Notes under the pieces: generated by a model
Seen by the model: only the letters and a program-made list of their open reading frames with translations
Told to the model about the DNA's origin: nothing
The model's database searches: none
Shown here: piece by piece, positions 1 through 12,042 of the stretch
How the letters are laid out: each line of letters starts with the position of its first letter
Position numbering within the stretch: position 1 is the stretch's first letter
Origin: Patiria miniata
Lineage: Eukaryota; Echinodermata; Asteroidea; Valvatida; Asterinidae
Length of the DNA stretch: 64,000 nucleotides
NCBI RefSeq assembly: GCF_015706575.1
Contig: NW_024037072.1
Span: 16,183,162 to 16,247,161, forward strand
Direction of reading: 5' to 3'
Made by a program: the position numbers and the translations under genes

Positions 1-234
1 GTGCGAAGAATAGGGGTTGTATGTTGCCTGGATGATGTACGTATACGTTTGGTGCCGTGGATATATTATAGGCTCAGTTTAATAAAAGGCAGCAGGAACA
101 TTTGCAATTACCCGGGAACGTACCTTCAGATTTAACGAGAAAATCCTTGCTAAAAGTGAAGATAGGACTGGTACCAAACAGTGAAATTATTGGGGAAAAC
201 GATTCGAAACCCCTCCCCCTCAAAACCCCCCCCC

Positions 235-373
235 CAAACAAACAAACAAACAAACAAACAAACAAACAACAAACAAACAAACAAACAAACAAACAAACAA
301 ACAAACAAACAAACAAACAAACAAACAAACACAACCCAACAAACAAACAAACAAACAAACAAACAAACAAACA
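235..373. repeat. (AAAC)n microsatellite
   Basis: About 140 bp of tetranucleotide CAAA repeat, preceded by a run of C. It is broken by a one-base-short unit near 265 and by an interruption near 329-340. Both strands stay open in several frames and give low-complexity TNKQ or CLFV peptides, which follow from the 4-bp period and are not genes. Confidence 0.97.
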
Positions 374-3300
374 ATAAAACACCCCAAATCCCCAACGTGC
401 GTTACGTGTGTTAGCAACCGAATCCATACGAGACAATTGTGTATACGTTTTCTGTATTTAATCAAAATGTATAATATCCATTAAGCTGAAATTTCAGCAA
501 GTTAGTTGTTAAGCAAAATGTTTAGCTATTTTGTTGCCTCAATTGAAAACAAAAATACAGAAATGGCAAACGATCCTATGTACCTTTAAACTTATAAGCT
601 ATCCCGCGTGTTGCGAATATTTCCAGTTTGTTACGTTGGCGCTGGTGATATGTAGGCTCACTTGGTATTCAAGAACTACTGGGTACTTCCCACTTAATAT
701 TGCAAATATTGCTTATTTATTTGGAATAAAACATGCTATGTATTTTAATTTCAATGCTGGCCATATGCCATTCCAACATCCTGCACAGTGTGCACTACAG
801 AAAGTTCATCTGCTTTAGGCATTCTACCGAACGCAATGAATGCTGCCAACAAGCATTATGCATGCAGCCTATGACGAGCCATTTGATATAACAAGGAACA
901 ATTTTATGATAGACGGGAATCGTGGCATGCCTTCCTGTGCATACTATACCGACCACCATATGCGGCTTTTTTTAGATTCTGTTTCTGCATGGTCGTGGAA
1001 ACCACTATTAGGCAGTATAATTTCGAGACCACGGTGAGCATTTTTATTGCAGACGATTTTTTTAAGTGATTATTTGGTATTTCTGGTTATATGCCCCGTA
1101 TCAGGTCCGATTAGTGTCAGCTGAGGGCCTTGGCACGGTAATTGCCAATGCCGCCTGCGTCAAAGCGCCGTGCATTATCTAATTCAATAACCATCGCGAG
1201 AGCAATTCACTCGGAACGCTCCTTTGAGTCCGATCGGTTGAACAGAATAGTACAGTGATGTATTGTATATTTGCCTTGTTGAATGTGTTGACGGTTTTCT
1301 TTGCCCGTGCAGCAGTTTTCTCACACAAGTTCGCCTTCGAGGGACAAGATGGACACAACCAAAAGCAACAAATATAATCAACAATATGTTCAATTTCCCA
1401 CGTGTTTTTCCCCGTCTGGTTCACACTAAATTCCCAGAGGAAAGTAACATTTCAAAACGGAGCAAGGGAACATCGGGGCTTTGACCGGTACACCTCTATG
1501 TTTCGATTAGGTCTCGGCTCTTCCATTTTTCTAAAGGTGGAATTATCTTCATGTATTATTTAATACCATATCGCTACATCGCAGCTACCACTAACCCAAT
1601 CCCAACGGCTCTTAAAGACCACCCCTACGGAACTACCTTCTGCGAATTATTTTGTTGCCAAGCCAATACCCTCCCCCCCCCAAAAAAAAACCCGTATGAC
1701 GCCAAAGGGATATGGAAACGAGTGATTCGCACTCATGAAACAGCCACCGTGTCACGAGTGACCTCCCTTGGAGTTCCAGTCATGAATCTCGAGTAATAAA
1801 AATCATCTTACACGAATTTCTGTCCTTCCTGTGCCGCACAAATAGGGCCCAAAGTTTAATTGAAGGTGCGCTTCGTGAGACTCCGAGGAATTTCGGGTTC
1901 ATATTTCTCCATGCAATTTTTGCCAAGAGTGGTCATCATTGACTTTTCATCTCCGGTGAAAATGCTCTTACTGGCAATTGCCACCGGCAAGAATTCCAAT
2001 TGTCAAAAGCCAAATTCTCGTATTTCCTCAAGTTGAAATGGCGCACATGTATATACCTAATGGCCATAGCTCACAGCTCCTTAAAGGTAAAATGATCAAT
2101 TCAACTTATTAAGAATTATTGCCCAAGTGTAGCATTACTGCTAAATTACACAGATTGGGAAACATTTCGGAAAAATTCAATTTGCATATATATTTGAGTA
2201 TTTGTCAATTGATTTGTATTGACTTCCAACTGTGTGTTTTGCAGGTATCTCTGACCGAAGAAGATGCTATCATGGCTGCACATTTTTGTTGGAGCCATTG
2301 TGACACTCTCTTCAAGTTAAAAATAAAACGAAGTTTTGTCCACATATATGAATTATCTTAATTCCTATTTGTCAGTAAACGTTGTCAGCAGGAAAGTGGT
2401 CATCCGTTTTAGCTAGACTGCATACATGATTCTGTGTTTACCGTTGACAGTACAGAAATTAACTCATGTATAAGCTATATAAGGTTGCTCGCACGATACG
2501 TGACAACCGGAACAAAGAGTGAACAGAGTTTCTTTCCTCCCGTTGTGCTGTTGTTTTTACCCTAATGACTGTCAGACCTCTGAAGGATGTCTTTTTTTCA
2601 CACATCACTGAGCATGCAGCATCATCTTGACAAGCGAGGGAATCTAAACATATTCATTACCTCAACCGTACAGTTATCGTCCTGGCATATCACGCCAATG
2701 TCTCATAGACTTTTGTCGCTCCTTGTCAGATGCGCTTTGCCAACCCAACAGTGGTTATACTTTAAAGCTCATGGGTTGAGTTTGCTTTGGGAAACTCTTC
2801 CTCAACAACTAATGGGAAAATGTTCCTCACTACCTATCTGAATGCCACACGGTTGCAATGTATTGGTTGCAGGATCAAGGAGGAACAGGCAACAGGGCAT
2901 CCGAGGACTTAAGCTATGATTGAATTGTTGGCAACAAATACTGCTGGAAAGCTCTATTGGTATTAGTGCTAGGATTCTGGCCTTCCCCGGTTAGTCGAGA
3001 GTCCTATCTCATCTCATCTTCTGAAAAACTGCGAGTTGGTTCTCGTGATCAGAAGATGTGGAATCGTACCCCACTTCCCCAGATGTTTTTTTTTCTGGTA
3101 GGGACTTTAAATGGTACTTTCCAAAGATGAGCATGCAATGTTATTGCACAGGCTGATTGTTAAAAGCCATGTATATAAACTACCTCCGACACAAAAGAAT
3201 CTAATTCGCTGCCAGCATTCCGGGACAGATTGCTCAACAAATACAGTCTCCTTTCCAATACGACTACAGGCGACTTGTTCACCACGGGCGGGCAATAGAA

Positions 3301-3784
3301 ATGGCTACCTATCTTGATGAACTTTGCAGACTTGTATAATACCCCCGACGATTGATAAACGGAACGCCATTCAGATCCGTGCGCGTAGCCGAGCCCTGGC
3401 AGGCAGCTGAGATGCACCAGTTATTAAATTCTGCAGCAGAGTCTGGACCGGCAGGCTTAGTTCCAGCAGTCCCAGATTGCTCTGTCCGCAGTAACAGAGG
3501 CACTGGGGCACTGCCTCAACTGTTATCTCCGATGGGTATCCGCCGATCTGCAGGCCTCTTGGGCTTGCCGAACCTGCTGTCGAAAGAGCTGGCTGACAAA
3601 ATACCTGCATACCTATACCTGTCCGTGGAAAAACCGCAGGGGAACGAAAACATAATCCATGACTACATTAATTGCTAACTTCACCCTGCAAACCTACAAC
3701 CTATCTGAAATCGAAACTGATGGTGGCATGCATATTTAATTGCGTTTCATTAATGTTCATTCATGCTGATTGGTACCGGTTATT
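374..3784. other. No gene recognised; non-coding flank
   Basis: I see no conserved protein here. An open frame at 3352-3678 (108 codons, + strand) lies in a slightly GC-richer patch but matches no family I know. A TATATAAG box at 2476-2483 with no convincing gene behind it, and a polypyrimidine-AG site near 2244 followed by a short open frame and AATAAA near 2322, are the only gene-like signals. Neither is enough to call a gene. Confidence 0.6.
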
Positions 3785-4148
3785 TACAGCCTTCCTATTG
3801 TACATACCTTCCTTTGGTAGCTGTGAAAGTCTGTGCATGTAACCCATAACCATAATCTTCCTGTGGTATACCTGTGACACGTGGTAGCCCTATGATGTCT
3901 GTCACAATATTCGCAAACTATCTGCCAATGGTATTGGCGACAGTGTGTATACTGGTGTAGTTTTTTGTTGTACACCTGCAGGTACCAATATCGCTGTGGT
4001 ACCTGCATCAATGTAAACTTGGTAAACTATCTGCAACAGTTTGAACTTGGTACCCATCGCTTTATGGTGTTGTAACAGATGTGTACTTGCTTTTATAGTA
4101 CCTACAATAATTAGCCCTTGGCAACAATCTTCTAGTACATTTCTGCAA
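3785..4148. repeat. Degenerate ~45-bp minisatellite, left part
   Basis: Phrases such as CTATGGTACCTGCGACAGTG and TGTGTACTTGGTA recur every 40-50 bp with heavy divergence. The array stops where the inverted-repeat element at about 4149 begins, and similar units resume after 5180. It therefore reads as one old tandem array split by an insertion. Confidence 0.65.
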
Positions 4149-5132
4149 TATTTGTAATTATACAACGCCTGAATAAGTCCCCGTCATCTGATTGGTGGGT
4201 CTTTGGTCACATGTCATTGAATTATTCGTCCCAACCCACGGCCCAGCCGCACCGCGAAAATAGAAGTTCCATTGCACGATCACATGACTGTAAAAATGGC
4301 GTTTAGAGTATAAACACATTTCTAAACACATCTTGTGCCCACTTTTTTCTTTCTTCACTTGTTTAGCCCACTACATGTTTAGATTTTGCATTTAAATGTT
4401 AAAACTTTGACATGTTTGGCTTTAGCTAATAAACGACTTCTGTTGTATACGTTATATGTTTCCAGAAAGTAACTGCATATTTTTTTACAGAATCATTTAC
4501 AGAAGTGGGAGCCAGACTTAAATGGAAACCAGGTTTGTTTTTATTATAACTTATTTCACATATTACATTTAAAGTAGAATGTACCAATGCTACGATTGGC
4601 CTAACCTACTCTACACTACATAGTAGAAGTTGTCGTGGTTTATCTTTATATGCAGCTTTTCCCGCCATGATGAAGTCACGGTTTCACCATGAATAACTTC
4701 AATATTTAAATACGAAAAACGACTTAATGCGATTTTGTTTACCTATGTTTGCAAAATTCAAAATCGTATCGTGGATTTGTTTGAATAATTACACATTTCG
4801 GTCAAGAAAATGCGTTTTGGTCAGTTGCTGCGTAATGTGATTCTCTGTAAATAAACACGTCTCCAAAAATAAACTTGTTTACAGCTTTGTGGCGTTTACA
4901 AACTTTCCTTAACCCGTTCCATGCAAATATGTAAACATTGTGTTGAAAAGCTAAGCACATTTAGTTTCGTGAGGTTAAAAAGGAGAAGCATTTAGCATTC
5001 AAACACATTCCTAAACGCATTTAACTGTTAACATGTTACAAACGTGTTTAAAACCTAAACATCATGTTTACAGGTGGCTCTGACCAATCAGATGACGAAG
5101 ATTTTTTTTCAGGTGTTGTATAAAACAAATAA
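4149..5132. mobile_element. Non-autonomous DNA transposon with inverted ends
   Basis: The left end (about 4149-4202) and right end (about 5078-5132) are inverted copies. Both carry TATACAACRCCTGAA followed by GTCATCTGATTGG, giving arms of about 50 bp. The roughly 880 bp between them has no long open frame. It is rich in short forms of GTTTA and TAAAC (for example CTAAACACAT near 4318, TAAACGCATT near 5012), so the interior is partly repetitive. A short relative lies at 52989-53132. No clear target duplication was found, so the superfamily is unassigned. Confidence 0.75.
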
Positions 5133-5179
5133 TGGAATTAATCATTTCATTCGGTGACAGATGATGAAATTGTTCTGAC

Positions 5180-5610
5180 CTTTGAACTCCTAAATATTCA
5201 TAATTTGTATCGTATACTTGTCTTCCTGTACTCAGAACAGTGCGCACTTGTATCCATCTACTCCTGACGTACCGGTTCAACAGTTTATACATGATACCCA
5301 TTTTGACACCTAGTGCCATGTATAGTACCAATTGTTATCAATGTATGTAGGATTCCGCAATAGTAGGTCATACGATGGAACCTACGATAGTGTGTACTCC
5401 GTATCTAAATCTTCCTATGGTACCTTGGACAGTGTGTATTCCGTAACTACATTTCCCTATGGTGCCTGCGACAGTGTGCACTGCGTGCCTATATATCTTG
5501 GAATGTGTGAAATTGTTAGTCTAGCTGTCACAGTGTGGGCGTGATACCCATCTCTTCATCATTATACCGGAGGTAGTGTGTACTTGGTATAGGCCTACCC
5601 ATCTTCGTAC
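5180..5610. repeat. Degenerate 42-45-bp minisatellite, right part
   Basis: Three consecutive units at about 5365-5493 are clearest. Each reads approximately CCTATGGTACCTGCGACAGT followed by GTGTACTCCGTA, with spacings of 45, 42 and 42 bp. Because the period is a multiple of three, the + strand stays open across them and gives a repeating YGTxDSVYSV peptide. I regard this as a by-product of the tandem repeat. Flanking units to 5610 are more decayed. Confidence 0.75.
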
Positions 5611-8600
5611 ATTACCTGTGATTGCTGATGTTCCTTCTCTCCTTGTGAAACCATCACCAATGATTGGCCCACTGTTTACGAAAACTTAAATTGGCCCAAT
5701 ATTCTAAGTATCATTTCGATAAAAGAACAACAAACTTTGGCATGTGAAATAAGTACTTTTGCCTGAACGTAACGAAAAATTATATCGAGATCGTCAGTCC
5801 TCTTAACAATGGGATTTCATGGTGATGGTGAAAACAATAAACAACGAAAACATTTACGGTACAGTTTTCCTTATAAATTAGTGCAGATGTGTTTAAATGA
5901 AGCAATATTGCGGCGTTTGTGAGCACTTTTCTTTACTCTACATTCGTTCAAGGAACGGTCACTGAACGGTTACTTTAACTTTCCCGTTGATAAATGTCCG
6001 GATCAATTGAGAGTGATCGCTCGCGTGTAATTAATTTAAACTATCCAATGACCATGCTCAAGCCAGAATAGCTGCAGACCACGATATCTAGCCGGTTCCT
6101 GTGAGCAACAGGATTTACCGGCTGATTGTGGTCGGTTAGTTCTTTGACTTATTATCAACATAAATGATGCCCTTAATTGTGTTTCAAACGGTTGGTTATT
6201 AAAAGAGCCAACGTGTCGTAGCTTAAAGCAGAGCTTGTCCCTTTTTGAAGTGTACTTGTTTTTAATTTTCCCGTTTTGTCTCTGACGATGAGTGCCTTCG
6301 ACAGCTTAGGTGTCGGGTGACGTGCTGCCCGCTCACCTTAAATTGCACAAAATTACCGGCATGCCCGCAATGCCTTCAAAACACTTCCTGTTGTTTCGGA
6401 AAACAAAGTATTTCGAGAGATTACCGCCAACAGTGTATGGATAAAATACCCTGAAGTTTGGCGGTAAGAGGCTCCGGTTTTTCTTTTGGAGCGGTGTAAT
6501 GATAAGCTATCGATACCCCACTCATCGGAGGTAATGACACTATGCAAGGTATACACTACGCTAAAAGAAAAACGTTGCATTATTAATACTTTTGTTAAGA
6601 TATCGCGATTAGTTTGCATTAAACATACTTTTACGCGAATTCTTCGCAGTCATGTTATTGTTATCTTTTCGTAATTTCGAATCAGTTTTCCCCTCTTCAT
6701 TGCAGTAGTGAAAACACAACGTGCAAGTAGTGCTGGAAAATTCTTTAAAAAAAAGTTTTCAAAGTACTTAATGTGCATTGCTTCTCTAGACTTGTTCTCT
6801 TTTTAAACAATAAGGTGTAAAATATCTAATTATGACTTGGCCTGAGACAATATTGTTATTGTAAACGGGTAATTTTGTTGTGAATTTCCAGCCATATGTA
6901 GGGTTTGGAAAGGGTTTAAGAGGCCGATGTTGGAAACAAAACTCTATGGACTAACAACGTAAAAGCTTCAAAACATAAGACTTTCCTCCAGATAACTCCT
7001 AAATTATCTCGTATTATATGTAGAGACTAATGACTTCTTAGAGCATTAAGACTTTCCAAAAACAATACAATCCAGATGTTGCAATTTGTGAGGAAATCTT
7101 GTAATGTATGGCTCACACTAATACTTCATACACCAGCCGTGTTGGGGAAGTTTTTGAAATTGTAATAAACAATGGATGTACGCCTGTCTACTCGTGCAAA
7201 TCCAAAAGAAGCAAAAACACTATATCCAAACATAGCTGCCATGCAAACTGTCAAATGACTTTGCACTACTCCGAAAGGAATTGTCGGGGGAATCAACCGG
7301 TCTCGTACAAGAGTATCTTGACCCATCTTGAAGTGGTAGGCCTAGTCTGACTGAGCCTGGCTTTGCCTGGCCTGGGCATTCTTAGCATATCATTTGTCAC
7401 CCTATGTACTTTTATCTTACCCTATTGTGCACTTCAATAAATAACTTCAGGATTTTTGTTCAACCTGTTGACATTCTGCCTGCTCTGAACAATGGCACAT
7501 GCGCAATATCGTACCTTTGACCAAAGGCACTGAGGGACATTCCGCACTATTTCAAGAACGGATGACAACCCGTAAATTTCCCCGTGTGTCCAGAACCCGG
7601 ACTGCAACAGAAAGTCCATCAACCGAAGAATATAGCAAGACGCAGCGAGACCAACAAATATCCAATTTACTTAGATGGACAGTGTTGTGTGGGGAATTGA
7701 AAGGGGAGCTGTTTTTCTTTCGCAAGATGTGATTGCAAACTCAAAGATGTTTGACATTTGAATCTCATTACTTGAAGAAACCGGAGGGAAATATCCAGAC
7801 GAAAAAATAATTAAGAGAAGGATGTGTGGAAGGATACAATCGGTCCTTCCCTAATATCCGGGGGACTTGAGGCCTGTGCTTTTTCTTGCCAGGATCGTAA
7901 ATTGACTGATACGGAAAAAGCTGCAATCCATGGAAACGTTCATTAGTCGTTCAGCACCGAGAGAACACCTGCCTTTCTCGCTCTTCTGGTATTCCGTATC
8001 AACCTGCAGGAAATAAATGCAAGACATGATTATTGTGCGCTAGCCTGATGGTTTAATAATCAGCTCCTAATAAGAAGACTAAAATAACTGCACGATCTCA
8101 TTAGACCTATTATTCTCAACAACATGAGGTGGCCGTCTCTGTTATGTTGCTTTTCACCGCAGGGGAGGGGATTCATGTCTTTATAAGATGCCTTAGTCCC
8201 TTTCTCCGAAGTGATATGCATTGAGTTACTTTGGACTAGTAGCAATTAATCTACATTCCACATTTTTTTTCAGTGAACACTGAGATGATGAATCACCTTG
8301 AGGGCGTACTTGTGAATTTATCTCACAGCGTCCCTAAGTCGAAGTTTTGTTTTTGGCGCGAGCGCAGCGGGTAATACAGCACGCTTCTTACCCTGTCCTT
8401 AACAGAATCAGATAGGAATACAGTTTCATCACTGCTAGCGCATTCAAGGAAATGGTTTGAAAACTGAGTCAAGATCTCTCGAACGTGACGATCGACAAGC
8501 TAGTTAGGCTGAATCAAAGGGGCACGTGCTATCAAGCTACAACTTAAAAAAGCGCCCTTCCGTGGATTTGTCGTACAATTCATTATCAATAAGTCCATTA

Positions 8601-8954
8601 AATTGCTTTGCTTGTAACAATTTACGGCCCCAAAATGTGTTTCCCTTGGTCTGCAATAGGGAGAAACGCTTCATGGAAGGACTACTGTTGCGATGTTAAT
8701 CCACAGAGTGAATGTATTATGCTGTACCGATGATGCCTTTCCATCGGCACTCGTGGCATAGCCTAGAGTTATTCCAGGTAATTATACTCTAATTCAAATG
8801 AAATATGAGACGGCGCCTTTGACGATGGACACGGCCATATAAGTGATTTGTCTGGAATTTCGTGATTGCCTGTTGATTAGATTTTGTGTGTGTGTGGGAT
8901 GTTAATGGCCTGTATTGCCATCTTAGTTGGTACAAAATTTCATTTTAATAGTTT
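5611..8954. other. No gene recognised
   Basis: Apparently unique AT-rich sequence. Open frames are short (up to about 97 codons) and overlap on both strands without family resemblance. The only structured item I noted is the hairpin at 6077-6133, listed separately. Confidence 0.6.
6077..6133. other. Imperfect 57-nt hairpin
   Basis: The arms begin GACCAC and end GTGGTC and pair through AGCCGG/CCGGCT and CCTGT/ACAGG, with small bulges and a GAGCA loop. The size is in the range of a small RNA precursor stem, but nothing nearby indicates transcription, so it could equally be a decayed palindrome. Confidence 0.5.
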
Positions 8955-9175
8955 AGGATGTCGTTGTCGTCAAGGCCTAGATGGATGTCGTGGTTGTCAT
9001 GGATTAAAAGAGTGTCATGGTCGTCTTTGTCTAAAGGGATTTGTTGGTCGTCATGATCGTGGGAATGACGTGGTCATGATGGTCGTGGGGGATGTCATGC
9101 CGGACATGGCCACTGTTCTCAGTCACAGTGGCCTCGTGGTCATTGTGGCATGGTCCTCGTTGCCTTCGTTATATT
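8955..9175. repeat. Degenerate GTCGT/GTCAT-rich simple repeat
   Basis: A stretch dominated by variants of GGTCGTCATGATCGTGG with no constant period. The + strand frame across it (8884-9177) gives a peptide with recurring GCxGCHG units, which I read as a product of the repeat. A short perfect-arm hairpin (GGCCACTG/CAGTGGCC) sits near its 3' end. Confidence 0.65.
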
Positions 9176-11139
9176 AGCCATCATTGTCTGTGATCTGCGA
9201 CTTGTTCAACTCGGCTATCACGCTCACCTGCGGTGGATTTTTTTCTCATGTAGGCCTATACTGCAATATCGGGCACCGAAATTGGAAGTCTCATTTCCTT
9301 TGCTTCTTACGGGTGCTTCTCTTCCACATACCAATACAAACTATTTCAATAGTGGCTCTTTGACGTAAGTTGAGGTTGGCGTTTTCTGTCACGAGATGTT
9401 TTTCGGCTAGCCGATTAATGTCTGGTCCGCCACATCTGTCCGTGAGGACATTTCTCTAATGATACTTGGGATTCTGTCAGTGTTTCGCGGCTAAACAGGC
9501 TTTCACTTCTATCATTGTAAATGTTTTAAATATCGGAGAACATAACTTAGTTTTTAAATTGGTTTTGTTAATTTTTTTGGGAATAATCAAGCACCCTCTT
9601 AAACCCCAAGTGTTTAAAAGCCAAAATGGTCACGCCCCTTTTCGTCAATTTTTTCTTTTCTTCTGTTTGCTGTTTGATAGAAGCTGCACCTATTGCGTAG
9701 AGGATGTTTTAGTGATTCCTTACTGCATCCATCATAAGATGCATAAAGAAGTGAAAGAGCTCCCGGCCTGCTTTGCTTTCGATCTTCGATCAATGTTTTG
9801 CCGGCAGTTCCGTTTCGGCCCAGCCCATATATTTGTTTCTCTGGACCTTCAGGGGTCTGGTGGAACACCTGGTTCGAAGGTTTTGACGCTAGAAGCCCTA
9901 AGACCTGTATTCGTATTACATTAATTACTTGGGCTCGAAAGATGAACAATCGGAAACGTGTCATAATAATGGAAAACTCTGATGTTGCCCTAGATAAGAA
10001 TCATGAACTTTATACAACGTTTTGGAGAGAAAACACCCATTGCATCCTTGCTGAAACAGAGAAGGCCTTGAAATAGTTTAAGTAGATCAGTATCAGAGCT
10101 TGGATCAATGATCACACGGCCCTTTCTGATCTACAAAGCATGAATGCCGTTTCCGTCATTTTGTAATGTGATTCTAGCCCGAGGGAACATTATTCGTTTA
10201 GTAATAAAACACTTATACTTTTTTTTACTGTAAAAAGAAGGTACTTCACATTTTTATGTATGGAGATTTTAATGCACATTTATAATTTGCCTTATATTTT
10301 AAACATGATACCTTATAAAATCGTCCCTTATAAAATCGGATTGGTTTTGTACACCATCCAACTTTCAACACGGATTTCGATCTTAAATCTGAATTAATGT
10401 GTCAGGGGTCTCGTTTCCATTTCGAATTCCCCTACTTCAAAAAACACACACCAAGTTATTGCATTCATTTGCTGGTCAGATAAGTACATTTGTGATGTAA
10501 CTGAATAAACATTTTGATTATGTGTAAATGCAAGCGGGTTTATCACGTACTCTTTGCTTCTTGGCCAGCAAATTATTAAAAAAAAACATATCTATATATA
10601 TGTGTTCAGTATATTTGTTTTGTTTTCTGTGTACCTCAAGTAGGAACTTCACATCATTCTAATACATTCCTACCAAAGTGTGTCGAATGCTCCCATATTT
10701 ACTGGGCGTCTCTATGCAGTAGCACCACCCGGTAAAATGTGCCGTCTTGTAAATTAACTTTATTACTCAACCATAAAAAATGAACCGTGAATATTGTAGA
10801 CAATATTTGCCGCTCAGTTCTGGCCATCTGGAAATAGACAAATTGACGCTCAAAAGCGGCAGTGTTTTTGTAGTCTTTTCGCAGTCTATGACACTATAAA
10901 TGATCTTGTTTTGACGTTCACGGGGTAGGCTGGTGTTATAAATAAAATTGTTTCCGTCAGTTTTTTGCGCCTTTTTGTGTTTTCAATTTGGGGAGAGTTG
11001 TCAAAACCACGGAGTGGAATAACAAATGAAAACATATTTAGTTGGCCACGAGTCACCCATTTTGCCATTTTGTTTTGTATTGGAGACTGCCTCTACCCTT
11101 ACCAATTGATCTCGCTTATAACGAGCCGGCTGTTAGTTA
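9176..11139. other. No gene recognised
   Basis: It contains a 152-codon open frame at 9466-9924 with a 116-codon frame opposite. Neither has recognisable domains, transmembrane pattern or splice context that I trust. The rest is AT-rich, with a small 14-bp tandem (CTTATAAAATCG twice, near 10312-10338) and an (AT)n tract near 10590. Confidence 0.55.
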
Positions 11140-11589
11140 TTTCGCCCGCCATGCGTGCAGTCCGGCCGCACGCGTCGTAAATGCATGCCTTGTATCCCTT
11201 TTTGAAAGCACGCATTGCAGCGCTGATGACATTTTCCACGCTTCGCCCGCAGGCGCTGCGCGGTGAATGTGTGACGTATAACGCGGGAGGAAGACAGGGG
11301 GCGGGCTTTACCGAGCAGAGTCAAAATCAATCGCGCCAGTAGCCCGAGCCTCATTCTGCGCTGCGGATTGATACTTGACGGAAGCTCGTTTTTGGAGGGA
11401 GAGAAAACAAGGAAAAGACAATGCTCCTTCAAGTCATTCTAGACAGTTACTTCATCGATTGTAAAGAATAGCCGGAATTCTGCTGAAATGCAACACCTCT
11501 AATTTGTAACTCTATTTATTTAATGAAGCCATTATTGGCGCATGTTTTGTCTTCATTCTTTGCTGCAGTACTGACAAGGAACTTCCATC
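11140..11589 (+). promoter_or_regulatory. Candidate promoter and 5' UTR region of the receptor gene
   Basis: From about 11140 to 11360 CpG is far commoner than in the surrounding AT-rich DNA. The stretch includes GCGCTGCGCGG and a CRE-like GTGACGTATAACGCGGG near 11270. A pyrimidine-rich run followed by CTGCAG ends at 11568 and could be a splice acceptor for a 5' UTR exon. An in-frame TGA at 11572-11574 lies just before the chosen ATG at 11590. Promoter position is inferred from base composition only; no TATA box or transcription start can be fixed. Confidence 0.4.
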
Positions 11590-12042
11590 ATGACTGACTC
11601 TGAGGTCTTCGTCACCGACATTGCTACCACGGTGGTGGATTTATTTGCACCCACAAACTTTAGTGAGCGGGTGGCGAGCACGAACTCTCCCGTCTTCGTG
11701 TACAGTTCTCCTCGATACGACACCGGTACCAACACCAGTCTGGACAATGTTACCGACCCACCACCCATGGCTGGGTTCCCGGAGAGCTTCGAGACCACGA
11801 TACGGATCGTGGTACCGACGATCATTGCCATCATTGCCATCATTGGACTGATCGGTAACGGCACGGTGCTCTACATCATCTTCAAGTACCGGGAGATGCA
11901 GAACATTACGAACTATTTCATAGCCAATCTGGCTGTGACAGATGTGGCCATGTTGGCCATTTGCGCCATCCCCACCGCAGCCAACATTGCCGGCATGCCC
12001 ATCGGCGAGGGACTCTGCAAAGGCATCAACTACATGCAGTTT
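11590..12042 (+). CDS. KISS1R-like: Kisspeptin receptor-like GPCR, exon 1 of 3
   Basis: Codes residues 1-151 of a 399-residue rhodopsin-class peptide receptor. The extracellular N-terminus (1 to about 70) has N-glycosylation sequons at N23 (NFS), N48 (NTS) and N53 (NVT). TM1 (about 71-99) has the conserved N90 in GNGTVLY. TM2 (about 107-132) has LAVTD with D118. C143 at the start of TM3 is the usual disulfide cysteine. The ATG at 11590 has A at -3 and an in-frame TGA 18 nt upstream, so this is the likely start. The exon ends after TTT at a perfect GTGAGT donor (12043), phase 0. Family assignment rests on all three exons, chiefly exon 2. The region is GC-richer than the introns, as expected for coding sequence. 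Confidence 0.94.

Noticed and set aside
74-465. Overlapping open frames on both strands with TNKQ or CLFV repeats
   Set aside because: They are translations of the (AAAC)n microsatellite; a 4-bp period without stops opens every frame.
2476-2483. TATATAAG box with a possible start site downstream
   Set aside because: No gene follows; a TATA-like octamer is expected by chance in AT-rich DNA.
3352-3678. 108-codon + strand frame in a GC-richer patch
   Set aside because: Could be an exon, but the ends lack convincing splice sites and the peptide is not recognisable.
9466-9924. 152-codon + strand frame
   Set aside because: No recognisable domain, composition like non-coding DNA, and a similar-length frame opposite. 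Kept only as an unexplained frame.
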